From Notamacropus eugenii (lineage: Eukaryota; Chordata; Mammalia; Diprotodontia; Macropodidae), in contig NC_092872.1 in assembly GCF_028372415.1 (NCBI RefSeq), positions 512,616,224 to 512,680,223 of the forward strand: DNA of 64,000 bases, given 5' to 3'. Both the position numbers and the translations under genes were made by a program. Position 1 is the stretch's first letter, and every line of letters begins with the position of its first letter. This document shows, piece after piece, positions 1 through 12,400 of the stretch. The notes beneath the pieces are model-generated. The model made no database searches and was not told the DNA's origin. It worked only from the letters and a program-made list of their open reading frames with translations.

Positions 1-289
1 TCATTTCTGTGAAGTAAAAACTCTATCCCTTGCTCCCATATGAATTCTTTCTACAAACACAGCAATCCCCAACACTTCCACCAGGGGCCATGATATTTTC
101 AAAATTCAGTGTTTCCATTTTATTCCTATTACAACACTTCTAGTCCTGGTAGGACATAGCGGAACCTAGTGTCATTGTGTAAAAGTACTCACCATTTGCT
201 CTTCTGAGTTCTCGCCTCAGTTTTAATAAAGCAGCAAGCAGAGAACCTTCCCAAATGAAACCACAGAATGGCCCTTTGTGTCCTCAGAC

Positions 290-870
290 ACAGTTCTGAC
301 AATGCCACTCCCCTTTTCAGAAATCTTCAGTGGCTTTTCATTGTCCGTAGGATAATACAGAAACTCCTTAATTAGGTACTTAAGGTTATCAGCCGTGAGG
401 CTTCAAGCTGCCTTTCCTTCCCTGTTTAACACTGACTTCTGTAATTTCCTTTCCTTTTAATAAACAAATATTGACTGTATCTCAGCCAGAAAGAATTATT
501 AGCTATTTCCCCAATCCTATCCCCGATTTGTCCCTCCTTCCCACCCTCCCCACCAATACCCACCCTCCCCATGCCTCCAAGCTTCTACATGGACATCCAT
601 GTCTTTAACATATGTCTTCATCTCTCATTTTTGAAAGACTTCCCTTCCTTCAAGGTCTAGCTCAAGAACTACCTCTAATATGAAGCCTTTTCTGATCCTC
701 CCAGCTCAAAGTGATCTCTCTCTGATTAAATTTTCCTAGAGTAGTTAGCCCAGAACTCTCCTTTACCTCTATCACATTCAACCTTGGACCATACTTTTGT
801 TTGCATTTGCTATATTCTTCCACTGAATTGAAAGTTTATTGAGGGTAAAGTATGCATGATTTTTTTTCAT
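290..870 (+). repeat. L2 LINE 3' end
   Basis: The C/T-rich text has the order typical of L2 3' ends: 'ccactcccctttt...cttcagtggcttttcattg', then 'gcctttccttccct', 'gaagccttttctgatcctcc' and 'tgaaagtttattgagggtaaag'. It is strongly diverged. Bases 1-290 before it show no clear feature. Confidence 0.6.
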
Positions 871-889
871 ATTTATAAAACTAGTGCAA

Positions 890-1450
890 GTTATTTAACC
901 CTTCAGTGTCCCAGGCACCTCTCTAAAACTATAAGTTACAGAGAAAGCGCTAATCTACGTTTGTGGAAGTTCCTTATCAGGAGTTTCCTAACTGTTGAAA
1001 TCATAGGATCAGTCTAAAACAAAAAGTGGTTAGAGAGCTGAACTTGGAGCCAGGAATAATAATAATAACAGTTCACATTTACATGCACTTTAAGGATTGG
1101 AAAGTATTATCTCATTTGATATTCACAACAACCCTGAAAGTTAGTGCTATGCTTTATTATACCTATTTCACAGGTGAGGAAACTAACACAGGAAAAAGCA
1201 TCATTCATTCCTGGAAATACCTAAGGCTGGATTTGAACTCAGATCTATCCTGCTTCCAAGTCCAATGTTCTATCCACTGTGCCACCTAGGAAGGCTTAGG
1301 TTTAAGTTCTACCTCTGGTCATGTGACCTGGGGCAAGTCACTTCATCTACCAGTGTCCTAGATATCTCTAAGGATATAAGTTTCAGAGAAGGTACTGATC
1401 TTCATTGAGAGAGGAAATTTCCTCATTTAAAAATTCTATATATTAACAAA
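890..1450 (+). repeat. Marsupial SINE cluster with one SINE nested in another
   Basis: A SINE fragment (890-1020, + strand) is followed by a second + SINE that begins near 1026 ('gagctgaacttggagccagga') and resumes at 1290 ('aggaaggcttaggtttaagttc...tgtgacctggggcaagtcactt'). Between them, about 1053-1289 is a minus-strand CORE-SINE ('acaacaaccctgaaag...cactgtgccaccta'). AGGAA at both junctions may be a short target-site duplication. Confidence 0.6.
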
Positions 1451-1734
1451 ATCACAGATCTAGTTCCTATCCAAATGTGTGTACACGTACATATTTATAC
1501 ATGCATATATACATGTATGAGGTATAAATATGTAAATATGGTACATGGCACAGTGTCTGGCATTTAATAGGCACCTAATAAATGCTTGCTGAGAATTTAA
1601 TTGAGCTGGAAGTTCTTTTAAAATTAGACCTTTACTTACTCTGACCTTTCTCTAATTTCCAAAACACAACATCCTCAAAGCAATTTTGAAATTGTCATTG
1701 CTTTTATTAGGGGCCACAGCCAATTTAATACAGT

Positions 1735-2405
1735 GATAATAAATATAGCTCACAGTTCCAGAGCATTTAATACTTTGAAAAGGGCCTGCATCACAACAAC
1801 CCTGTGAGGCAAGTTCAACTTACTTGTCTGTAATCACATGGTTAAGAAGTCATCAGAGTCAAAACTTGAAACCAGGTCTTCTTCTTCAGATTCAAATACT
1901 TGAGTCCTATAGATACTGCTTACGAAGAATTCAGTCTCTAGTCAGAATAGTTTCTTTTGAAAGTATAAATGTAGGCTAGAAAAAATGAATAAAAAATAAA
2001 ATGACCAAATATTTGTAGGTAGTTGAAAGTTTGATGCTATTAAAAGCAAAAGTCCACCTGAAGGAGCAGCAAAGATCTTTCTTATTGCTTCATCACAGAA
2101 TATTGCAATTGCTTCATGGTCTGGAATAAAATAATAATAGTTAATGTTTACAAAGTAATTTAAGGTTTGAAAAGAAATATATGCCTACATATATGTGCAT
2201 ATATGGAAGTGTGTATAATATATGTGTGTGTGTATTCATTTGACATTCCTAGCAAAGATTTAAAACAGACATTATCATTGACCTCATTTTAGAGGTAAGG
2301 AAACAGAGAAGATTTGCTTAGAGTCACATAGCTAGAAGGATCTGAGGCAGGATTCAAATGTAATTTTTCCTGACTCCAAGAACACTGTACCACTGATCTG
2401 CCTCA
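1735..2405 (-). repeat. Two MIR-like CORE-SINEs
   Basis: Two minus-strand copies, about 1735-1925 and 2130-2405, carry the 'ttcacaacaacc...gaggtaagg-aaac-agag...gtcacatagct' order of a reversed CORE-SINE. The A/T-rich 1925-2130 between them has no clear feature, and (TATG)n-like repeats occur near 2180-2235. Confidence 0.6.
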
Positions 2406-2429
2406 TAAGAAACCATAGCTTGTGGAAAT

Positions 2430-3105
2430 CATATAGTCACAGCTATAGACTCTCAGAGCTGGAAGAGATAGATCTCAAGAGTCATATGGTCTAATGTCTA
2501 CCTGAACAGGAATGTTCTGTACAACATCCACGACAAGTAGACACACAACCTCTACAGTAATGGGGAGCCCACTACCCAAAGAGGGTATAGCTGTCCACAT
2601 TTAAGTAGCTTTAATTGCAAGGAAGATTTTCCATTTATTCAGTCAAAATCTACATCTTTGCAATTTCCCCCAGTTGTTCCTAGATCTTCTCTCTGAGGAA
2701 AATCAGAACAAGTCTAATGCCTCTTCTAGAGGACAGCCCCTCAAGTACTTAAAAGAGAACTATCATGTCTTCCTTGATACTTCTCCGAGTTAAATAGGTT
2801 CCAGTTCTTTCAAATGATCCTGTTCTGACATAGTTTACAATACTGGTTGCCCTCCTCTGAACTCAAACAAGTTTGTCATTGTCTAGTCCAATATGGAGCA
2901 CCCAGAACAGAACACAAAGCTTGAGATATAGTCTGATCAGGGCAGAGGATAGAAGGGTTATCACACTTCTCATTCAGAATACTGTTTTCATTAATACAAT
3001 CTAAGATCATATTAGCTTTTTGACTTGTTACATCTGTTGATTTATTGAGTTTACAGTCAATGAAAACCTTCAGATCCTGCACGGAAACTGTTGTCTAGCT
3101 ATCTT
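2430..3105 (+). repeat. CR1/L3-type LINE remnant
   Basis: The sequence follows the well-known CR1/L3 3' text: 'atggggagcccactaccc', 'gttgttcctagatcttctctctg', 'acagcccctcaagtacttaa', 'gttgccctcctctgaactc' and 'cagaacagaacacaaagcttgagatatag'. It is old and heavily decayed. The 3105-3755 stretch after it holds nothing I can name. Confidence 0.65.
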
Positions 3106-3754
3106 CCAATTGTCTTCACTTATTAAGGTGATTTTTTAGTTACAGTGAAGACCAAAGCATTTCAGAGTTGGGTTTTTTTCCCTTCTTTTTAATCCACATG
3201 CAAAACTGACTTATGGCTTTACATTGGAGAATTACTGATGTAAAGTAAAGTGGACAAAGACCTAACATGACTCCATGGACTGAGGACATGCCCAGAATAA
3301 AGCTAGTTCCAAAATAATTCAAATGACAGAAAAATAGATCCTTGAATAAAAATTCAAAGAAATTGTGGTGCTAATATTTCATTCTATCTGTTGGCCTATT
3401 CTGTCAGATGCTTTATTTTGAGGGACTCACAATAGAGAAAACGCAGCATCACAGGAAATGAGTTGTAGTTAGCAGGAATGTCACCACAAAAGTAAACTGC
3501 TTCAGGCGATGGCGATATCAAGAGAGACAAACTGTCATTTGCAGATGCCTTATGCTGTTTCCCTCTTCACTCACCACTCCATACTTTTACCTAGCTAGTA
3601 CCTGCCTAATCCCAATCCCTAGACTACTGCTCTGACCTCCATTTCATGACTCCTTCCTGTCTTCCATATTGGTTGACAGTGATAAATTCTTTGGTTTAAT
3701 TTCAGCATCCTTGATACTCCATGTGGTCATCCCCAGGAAGAAGGAAGCAATATA

Positions 3755-3955
3755 CTACAAGGGAAAGGGCATTGAATCTATAATCATAGGACCTGGGTTC
3801 AAATATTGCCTCTAATGCTCACTTCTGTGACTGCTCACAAGTTACTTAAGCTCCCTAGGCCTCAGTTTCTTCATCTGTAAAACTGAGGGCAAAGGTAAAA
3901 CTAGATATCCTGAGATCTCTTCTTGCCTTATATCTATGATCCCACAATCTTATGG
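3755..3955 (+). repeat. MIR-like CORE-SINE
   Basis: It has 'aggacctgggttcaaat', 'cctcagtttcttcatctgtaaaa' and 'gatctcttcttgcc...atctatgatccc', the layout of a forward MIR-type SINE. Confidence 0.65.
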
Positions 3956-4104
3956 TGTCTCTTCCATCAGACCTGTTCTTCTCATCCCTATGGTGACAGC
4001 GACCCAACATTATTAGTCAGACGCTCGCAAGTTTAGGAGCAGAAAATGACCAACAACTTTGTTAAAGCTTACCATCAAGGTAAGAGCAAAGAAGGTGGTT
4101 TAGC

Positions 4105-4740
4105 ATGAATTTTAGACCCTTCACCATTTTGGCTGCTCTTCTCTATCTCTTCTTTGGCTTATCCATGTCCTTTCTGAGTTGGTACATCCAGGACTGATTC
4201 TGAGATGTGGCGTAACCAGGACAGAATACAGGGAGATCATCACTCTCTAAGTCCTGGGTGCTATGACTGTCTCAATGCAGCCTGAGCTCCTATTAAGTAT
4301 CTTAGCTCTGATTCCACACTGTAGACTTGTATTGAGCTTGAAGCCCACTAAAATCCTAAGATATTTCTTCAAAGGAACTAAACTTGTCAGATTGATTTTT
4401 GAAATTTAAGTGTGTAAGACAATATTTATCCTTATTAAAATCTGTCTTTTAAAAATCTTATTTGATTGGGTCAAACGTTCTATGTTCTGTGCTGTCCAGA
4501 TAACTTCTATTTCTTATCCTGCCATACAGTGTGTTAGCTATCCCTCCCAGGTTTGTGTTGTCTACAAACTTGATACATACCATTGATATCTTCAGCTAAA
4601 TCTTGAAAACAAAAAGATCTAATCGCAGAGGATCCAACATAGATTCCTCGAGGGTCTCCCAAGTTTATACTGATCCCCTTCTCCTTGGGGTCACACATTT
4701 AACTAATTCTATGTCCATATGCGAAATGCCAGCATCAGAT
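4105..4740 (+). repeat. Second CR1/L3-type LINE remnant
   Basis: The text includes 'ccttcaccattttggctgctctt', 'aaccaggacagaatacaggga', 'agtgtgttagctatccctcccag' and 'cttgatacataccattgatatc', which belong to the same consensus as 2430-3105 and extend further 3'. Since the two overlap in consensus coordinates, they are separate insertions. Confidence 0.6.
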
Positions 4741-4749
4741 CCATAAATA

Positions 4750-5226
4750 ATTGTGCATAGGAGGCAGCATGTCAAAGGAGATTGAGTGTTGGGCTTAGAA
4801 TTAGGAAAATCTGATTTCAGATCCCTCCTTTGACACTTTTTAGATATATGATTGTGAGCATGTCATAACCTCTCTAAGTCTTAGTTCTGTCATCTGTAAA
4901 TTAGGAATAAGAATGACTGTAGAACCAACCTCACAGGCTTCAATTATGTAATGTATGTAAAGAGTCGCCAAACTCTAATGCACTAGGTGACACAGTGTAC
5001 GGCATGCTAGGCCTATCTTCCTGAGCTCAAATCTATCCTCAGACACTTGCTAACTGTGTGACCCTGGGCAAGTCACTTAACACTATTTGCTTCAGTTTCC
5101 TCATCTGTAAAATGACCCAGAGAAGGAAATGGCAAACCACTCTGATATCTTTGCCAAGAAAACCCCCAATGGGGTCATGAAGAAGTGGACATGGCTGAGA
5201 CAACTGAACAGCGACAATAACAACTG
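4750..5226 (+). repeat. CORE-SINE followed by a tRNA-headed marsupial SINE
   Basis: A MIR-like copy (about 4750-4965) is followed by a full-length marsupial SINE (about 4975-5226) with 'ctgtgtgaccctgggcaagtcactta', 'gagaaggaaatggcaaaccactc' and 'aatggggtcatgaagaagtggacat'. The 5226-6175 interval has no feature I can name apart from A/T-rich DNA. Confidence 0.7.
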
Positions 5227-6174
5227 CAAAAGCACTACAAATTTAATTATTGTTGTTCATAAAGTAGTGTGCCACTTGGCTTTGAAAATAAAATAAAAGT
5301 AAAAATTCAGCTAAAAAATAAAGTGGCCATGTTTCCCATGCTTATACCTTCTGCAACTCCCTAGAATCCTAAGAGAAGTCACCTCTCTGAGATAGTCACT
5401 CTTACAAGTTCTGATGCTAGGAAGACCAGGTAGTGATCCTTGGGCAAGATGGAGGTGAAATTTTCAGAGCTATGCATATCTATCACTCATAAATCAAGTG
5501 TGCTGATAAGTCAGTAACTGCTCGTGCCATTGATAATAGATTAAAACTGATTTTTAAAACTCTAACTTACTGGATGTGAGTTCCTCTTACCATCATCCTG
5601 AACCCAGATGCTTTCACTTTGGCTTTGTTCTCAGGCTCACAGGGACATATGAAAGAGAAAGGTGTTTATTAGAATGGCCTTCACTGGAGAGCTGTAAAAA
5701 GAGATGATCATTTTTCTAAGACGAATAGTAGTCCTCCCTGAGGACAAGGGGGTGGACTAAGTAACTTCTAAATGTACTTTTTAATCCCCAGATTCTCTGA
5801 TTCTTTAATAGAAGCCTAATAATATATTTTGGAGTTCATAGTATAAACTATCAAGGACAGGAAGTAATTAATTAAAATTATGATTTTAAATTTTGTGTTG
5901 AGTTTCATATTAAGCAATACTCCTTGTATTGTGTCCCAATAAAATTTTACCCTTGCTTCCTGCTAGCAGCCTACCTTCCCACATAAACGGAGATAACATT
6001 GTACTTTAAAGCAAAACAAATCAGAGTTTCTAGGCAGCAAGTTTACCATGTAAAGAAACATGGAAAACAAAATAACTCAAAGCACTTAAAAAGAAAATAC
6101 TAACTATCTATTTCCAAACCACCTCCATCCTTTAACGCTTGCTTCTCCAAAGCATAATTTTGAATTCTAGCTTG

Positions 6175-6605
6175 GGAGCTGGAAAAGATGTATCCAATCC
6201 AACATTCTCACTAGACACATAAGGAAAGTCATATCCAGAGAAGAGATTTCCTCAAAGTCACAAAGGAATTTGAACTCAAGTCTTTTGACTCCAATTCCAT
6301 TGTTCTTTGCACTATACTACATGGTCCCCCAGGACTATTAATCTCTTTCTTAAAACAATAACTAGCTAATATTTCCATAGTGCTTAGAGGTTTGCAAAAC
6401 ATTTTTCAAGTATTATCTCATTTCATCTTCACAACAATCCTGGGAGATAGGAGCTGCTATTAGCTCCATTTTACAGATGAGGAAACTGAGGAAGACAGGA
6501 GTTAAGAGATTTTCCCAGGGTCATACAACTAAGAAGTGTCTGCAGAATTTGAACTCAAGTCTTATTGACTTCCGGTCCAGTGCTCTAGTTGTTGTGTCCC
6601 CAACT
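6175..6605 (-). repeat. Two reversed CORE-SINE-type copies
   Basis: About 6175-6335 and 6350-6605 both read as reversed SINEs ('gagctggaaaagatg...tttgaactcaagtctttt' and 'tttacagatgaggaaactgag...catacaactaagaagtg'). The 6605-7480 stretch holds no named element. Confidence 0.6.
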
Positions 6606-7479
6606 AGTCCTTCTATGCATTAAACAATGCATAGAACATATGCAATATATGCAGTCCCCAGAATATAGTCAATGGACATAAAAACTCTTTCCAGTTTCCA
6701 AAGCACTCATAAGCAAACTATTTTCCGTGGGGTACCAAAGCAACAACATGCATGGATGGGCCCTTATCACCCACTTTTCTTCCAGTATAATTTGCCATGC
6801 CTTTGCCTGCAGTTATTCAGAGAGCCCTCTGGGAAGGGATCTCCCTGGATTCTTTGCATGTTGCCTGACATTCTCCTACACCCTCTTAATGGCTAATCAA
6901 AGAGCAAAGAATAATACTTGTGCTTGTCATGGCTAGTTTACACAGATGTTGTTCAACATTGGAATTATGAAACAGAATGTAAAGAAGAACTCTGTGAATG
7001 ACTGGGTAAATTTCCCTTCCTGGTTCTAATTGAAACTCTTATACCCAATTATAGCTTGCAAGGAAACTCCGAGAGTAATAAAATGAGGAAAAAAAAAAGT
7101 GTTAATATTGGGCCAGATTATCGCTCCCTTGCCTCAGGCATTGAGACTATAGAAGGTATATACCTACAGAAACTCTATTTGGCAAAGGTAGTGAAGAAGC
7201 TGGTGGAAACTTCTTGAGAACTCTGTGGAACATTATATCACCCATATTCCCAGGCTTTGTGTTTAGTTACAAATTGGGTCAAAATGTAGAGCTGTATTAG
7301 TTGTTCTAATCTCCTATCAAACAGCTAGTCAATAGACCCTATAAGAGGAGGTAGGGGAAAGAAAATTCTAGAGCTCAGAGCTTATCCAAAGTATCCCAGT
7401 ACTCTACCAAAGGGCAAAATGAAACCCAATGGTATATCTTAGAATCCTTTATCTTCTTCTGGGTTATAGGGAGGCTGAT

Positions 7480-7850
7480 TCTAATTACTATTAGAGTAAT
7501 AACTATATGTTTCTGTAGCTCTTTAAGGTTTTGAGAAATGCTTTCCAAATGATAAACATGAAGTCACTAGCCTAAATATTGTTATCCTCATTTCACAGAT
7601 AAGGAAACAGAGGCCCAGGGGATAAAAATAACCCACCTAGCATCAAATAGGTGATAAGTAAATCAGATTCTTTGACTCCAAAATTAATCTCTTCCCACTA
7701 TACCAATAAGGTTTCATTCCATTTGTATTTAATTCAATAAACATTAATTAAGAATGTATATGCTATTTGTAGAATACTATGCAAGGCATAGAGAAGAAAA
7801 AAAACGCCAGACAGTTCCTGCCCTTGAGGAGTTTATATTCTAATTTGCAC
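7480..7850 (-). repeat. MIR-like SINE and an unresolved family
   Basis: About 7480-7710 is a reversed CORE-SINE ('tcacagataaggaaacagaggcccag'). About 7725-7850 ('aataaacattaattaag...cttgaggagtttatattctaat') begins an older family that recurs at 15135, 25420, 38860, 57820, 61320 and 63845. Confidence 0.5.
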
Positions 7851-8279
7851 CATTCATCCGGTTTCATTGAAAAGTAATTTGAATTAAAATGTCCCTTATA
7901 TTTCCATCCAGGATACTTCAGAAAAACTAACTACAAGTTTAAGTAATTTAGTAATGTTAGACATATGCTTATGCAAGAAATAGCCTGAGTCAGTCCCTCT
8001 TCTTGCAAGAAAATTAAATGAAGGGATTTATTTGTGAATTGAGGATTTTGAAATCATTTTACTTCTTTCACAAGCTCAGGCAAGAGCATGATATGTGATG
8101 TTGGCAAGACGAACTGATTGCATATGTTATATAAGTAAAAGGGAAAGGTATGACACACCAGGACAAATTGTTCAGAATGAAGCAGCATGAATTAATTGAA
8201 GTCAACTCTCACAGAGAGATGAGGCAGGGAAGAGGTGGAGGGAAAAAGAAAGAAAGAAAGAAACCAGAATATGTCTTTG

Positions 8280-8925
8280 ACCCCTGCTTGTCCTTTCTGG
8301 TTGGTCTCTTTGCCTCAAGTATCCCCCCCACTCCAGTCCATCTTCCACTTAATAGTCAAATTGATATTGCTAAAATGCAGATCTTACCAGGTTAAACCCC
8401 TCCTCCCCCCATTCAATCAATTCCATTGACTCCCTATTGTCTCCAGGATTAAATATTAAATCCTGTTTAGTTTTTAAAATCCTTCAGAAGCTGGACCCCT
8501 AATACTTATATAGTGTCTTCTGTTCCTTACTCCTTTTCATACTGTTCTTTAATCCAGTAATACTAGTCTCCTTGCTATTCCTCAAAGGACAATCCATCTC
8601 CTTACTCCAAACATTTCCACTGATTGTCCCCCTCATATCTGGAACTCTCTCCCACCTTATCTCTATCTCCTGCCTTCCCAGGTTTCCTTCAAATCTCAGC
8701 TAAGGTTTTACCTTCTGCAAGAAGTCTTTCTAATCTTCCTTAATCCCAATTCCTTCCCTTTAAGATTTTCCACAATTCTTCCTGTATCTTATTTGTATAT
8801 ACTTGATTCCTTGTTGTCATTCCATTGGACCATAAGCACCTTGAGAACAGGAACTGTTTTTTGCCTTTCTTTGTATCATCAGCTTGACTCCTAGTTGGCA
8901 CTTAAAAAAAATTATGAACTGAAAG
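8280..8925 (+). repeat. L2 LINE 3' end (long copy)
   Basis: This is a nearly complete L2 3' region: 'ctccagtccatcttccactt', 'attgactccctattgtctcc', 'ctggaactctctcccacc', 'tctgcaagaagtctttctaatc' and 'ccttgagaacaggaactg'. No coding frame survives. 7850-8280 and 8925-9480 hold no named feature. Confidence 0.7.
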
Positions 8926-9479
8926 GATAATCTGTCTCCATCCCTTATTACTTCATTTCCTCAAATCCTAGATTTCATTTATCCAAATTCTAATACAAAG
9001 TTGATTCACCAGTACCATCATCACCACCCCACCCTAGCCCCTGCCAAGACTTTCAGTGATGTTAGGAGGGCCCTCTTATCCAAAACCAAAAACATCAGCA
9101 TCTGCTAATTGCTTCTGAAATGACTATACCCAGAGACTTCTTACTTCCAAGTGAACATTTTGATAAAGAGATTGGGTTTCTGATAAAAGTTTAGATTTGC
9201 TCAACATTGTAAGGTTAGTGAATCCTAAATAGAAATACCTCCTCTGATTATTTTGGGAGGCTGATAAAATACATACTTGAAAACATTAATTCTTGGTACT
9301 AGAAAATAATACAGTTCCTTTTCCCTCTTCTCTCCCCACCCTCAAGATGGGTATATCCTTTTTGCTGAGAGGTAAATTCACAATATTAAAACAAGGAAAA
9401 GTCAGGCTCAATAAGATAATTTATGGAAAGCATTTTGTAAACTTTAAGACATTGTATAGATATCCATTGTTATCATTAC

Positions 9480-9602
9480 TATTATTCTCTCCACTTGTGT
9501 GGGTACATCTCTGGGTTCTTCTCTTCTCCTATGTGATCTTTCTTGGTAATCCCATCAGCTCCCATAGGTTCAATTATCATCCCTATGAAGATGAATCCCA
9601 GA

Positions 9603-9689
<87 letters not shown>

Positions 9690-10590
9690 TGAGTCTCTCT
9701 TTTGGGCTCCAGTCTTAAATCACCAAATGCTTATTCAACATTTCCCACTTATACATACCAAAGGTGTCTCAAATTCAAGATGTCCAAAATAGAACTCTGT
9801 CTTTCCTCCAAAATGCTTCCTCTTCCCTAACTTCCCAATTTCTGTAAATTGCCACCCCTTCCACTCCCTCTATTTTACCTCAGAGTTCCCTTCCCATAAG
9901 TATACAGCTACTAAGTCTTGTCCATACCATTTCTGTTCTCTGTCCCTTTCTCTTAACTCATGGGAACACCATCCTAGTTCAAGCCCTCATCACCTCTCCT
10001 GTAGATAACTATGTTTCCTGATTGATTTCCCTTCTCCAGTCTCTTCCCTCTTTAATTTACCTCTTCCACACAGCTGAATAAAGCCCAGATATAACCAAAT
10101 CATTCCAATAGCTCACTATTGTCCATAAGCCAAAATATAAATTCCTCTGTTTGACATGTAAAGCCTTTTTCATTTGACTCTAGCCTACCTTTGCAGACTT
10201 AATGCACATCACACTTTCTGCAATACAGTGCAACCAAACTGACCTTGCTGTTCTCCTACACAAGGGTTCATCTCTCTTTGCCCATCTCCCATGCCTAGAT
10301 TGTACTCTTCATTTACCTCCACCTCACAGAATCCCCAGTTTCCTTCAAAGAGCAACTTAAGTTCCACCTTCTATTGATTTTCCTAGTTGCTGCTGCCCTC
10401 CTTATCATATTGAAATTACTTTCTGTGTACTTTGTATACATTTTGCATTTACTTATATGCATGCAAAATTTTTTCACCAAGAGAGTGTAAGCTCTTCAAA
10501 GGAGGCTTTTTCATTTTTGCTTTTGTACCCCCAGAACTTAGCACAGTGCCTGGTTCTTAGTACACATTTAAGAAATTCTTGTTCCATAAA
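9480..10590 (+). repeat. L2 LINE 3' end with an internal microsatellite
   Basis: Phrases such as 'atgtccaaaatagaactctgtc', 'ccctcatcacctctcctgtag', 'gttctcctacacaagggttc' and 'cacagtgcctggttcttag' in the right order show another L2 copy. It is interrupted by the dinucleotide tract at 9607-9687. The stretch 10590-11235 is without a named feature. Confidence 0.65.
9607..9687 (+). repeat. (TC)n(TG)n compound microsatellite
   Basis: About 15 TC units are followed by about 23 TG units. The tract lies inside an L2 copy. Confidence 0.95.
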
Positions 10591-11234
10591 TGATAGATCA
10601 ATGAATAAATGAATTCTCATGAAATACAGAATAGAAGGAAATGAACTTAAATTGGAAAGCAAGAAATGTTAGACATTAGGAAGACCTTACAATAAGGCAA
10701 GGATGTAAAACATTGGACCGAGTCACACAGAGAAACTGAAGAATCCTCTTCTCCAGAGATCCCTAACAATTTGATAGTTTAGGTTGGTTTCTTTCTTGCC
10801 AAAGAAGTAGAGAGAGAAACTCAAAGGTTACTTCATGAAGTCTTTTTCAGCCCTCTTCATTTGTGACCCATGATGATATATACTTCCTAAGCATCCATAA
10901 AAAAGTCCTCATTTTGAATCAGCAATTCGGTGTAGTTGGGGAGCAACAGAAAGAGGGCTATAAACAATATATACTATAATTATGCCAGTGAAATGGAAAG
11001 ACAACTAAAAGAAAGCCAAACTCTGAGTTACTAAAACGTTAACAATTTCAGAGAACAGAAAGTAAAATATACCTCTTGAGAGAGAGGCAGGAGACTACCA
11101 GGTGGAATGTTTTATACACTATCAGTTGTAGTCATTATTAGGTTTTTTTGCTTGAACAGTTTTCTTCATTGCAACAGAGGCCTTAATTCTGGAGGTGGGG
11201 CATGGGAATTTCTAGAAATAATTGTGACATAAGT

Positions 11235-11750
11235 GCAACTAGGTGGTGCAATAGAGCACTAGGCTTGAAACCAGGAAGACTCAAATTCATGAGTTCAAAT
11301 CTGAACTCAGATATTTACTAGCTGTATGACCCGGGCAAATCACAACACTTTCTGCCTCAGTCTCCTCATCTATAAAATGACCTGGACAAGAAAGTGACAA
11401 ATTGTTCCCATATTTTTGCCAATGAAACCCCAAATGAGATCACAAAGAGTCAGACACGTCTGAAATGGTTGAAAAACAAAAACAAAATGTACCAATTAAA
11501 TTTACTTTTGAAATAATAAAATAAAGTGATACCAAGAAGAGGAAGACTGCTAGCCCAGGAATCTAGATGACCTGCATTTGGTGCTGAGCTCTGACACAGG
11601 TTTCCTGTATGAGCTTGAACTAATCATTCCCTTCTCTAGACTTCAAAGTTCTTCTCTGTCAATAAGGAGAACTACATTGTATGACCCATAGGTTTCCTTC
11701 AAGTTCTAATAACTTGTGTTCTATGTCCTTTCAGCTCTAAAATTCTATGT
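11235..11750 (+). repeat. tRNA-headed marsupial SINE and a MIR-like SINE
   Basis: About 11235-11485 carries 'gcaactaggtggtgcaatagagcact' through 'aatgagatcacaaagagtcagaca'. About 11545-11750 is a forward MIR-like copy ending 'caagttctaataacttgtg'. Confidence 0.65.
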
Positions 11751-12149
11751 TGCAAGTCTTGGTTATATGCAAAGTAATGTCAATCATTGATCAGAGTCCA
11801 GAGCCAATGAACTAATTCAAACATTTCGTATGTGAAGTAAGCCTCACCACCACCACCATAAGTTAGATCTCATTGGCTTTGATTCAAATTTGAATGTAAA
11901 TCCCATGTAGCAACAAAACTAGATAAAGGTTGGAGCTGTGTGAAAGATTATTTATGAAAACAAGAAGGGTTTCTTAATTTAACAAGATATATATTTCACT
12001 CTCTAGGGTGATAGGACTCTTTTGAGGGGAATGAGGCATTTGAATTATATAAATGTACACTATTAAGACAAACAATCCTATATGACATAATAAAAATGTA
12101 CTTCTTTAGCCAGGTTACCCTTGGCAAACTAGTCTAACAAAAGTAGCTA

Positions 12150-12400
12150 TGTGGCAAAGTGGATAGGGCAATGACCTAGAGTCAGGAGGACCTAAGTTCA
12201 GATCAAGATTCAGGCACTTACTAGCTCTGTGACCGCACGCAAGTCATTTGGTCTCTGCCTGCTTCAGTTTCCTCAGCTGTAAAATGAGGATAATAATATC
12301 ACCTACCTTACCAAGTTGCTGAAAGGATCAAATAAGATAATATTTATAAAAGCACTTAGCATAAGGCCTGGCATGTAATAGACACGTAATAAAAGCTTAC
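12150..12400 (+). repeat. CORE-SINE, nearly full length
   Basis: It has a tRNA-like head ('gtggcaaagtggatagggcaatg'), a CORE ('agctctgtgaccgcacgcaagtca', 'cctcagctgtaaaatgagga') and a tail ('gcataaggcctggcatgtaatag'). 12400-14640 has no repeat I can name; two overlapping open frames at 12521-13046 on the minus strand are discussed separately. Confidence 0.7.

Noticed and set aside
9293-9718. A 141-codon frame ending in Leu-Ser and Val-Cys runs
   Set aside because: The C-terminal half is the (TC)n(TG)n microsatellite and the rest is L2-derived.
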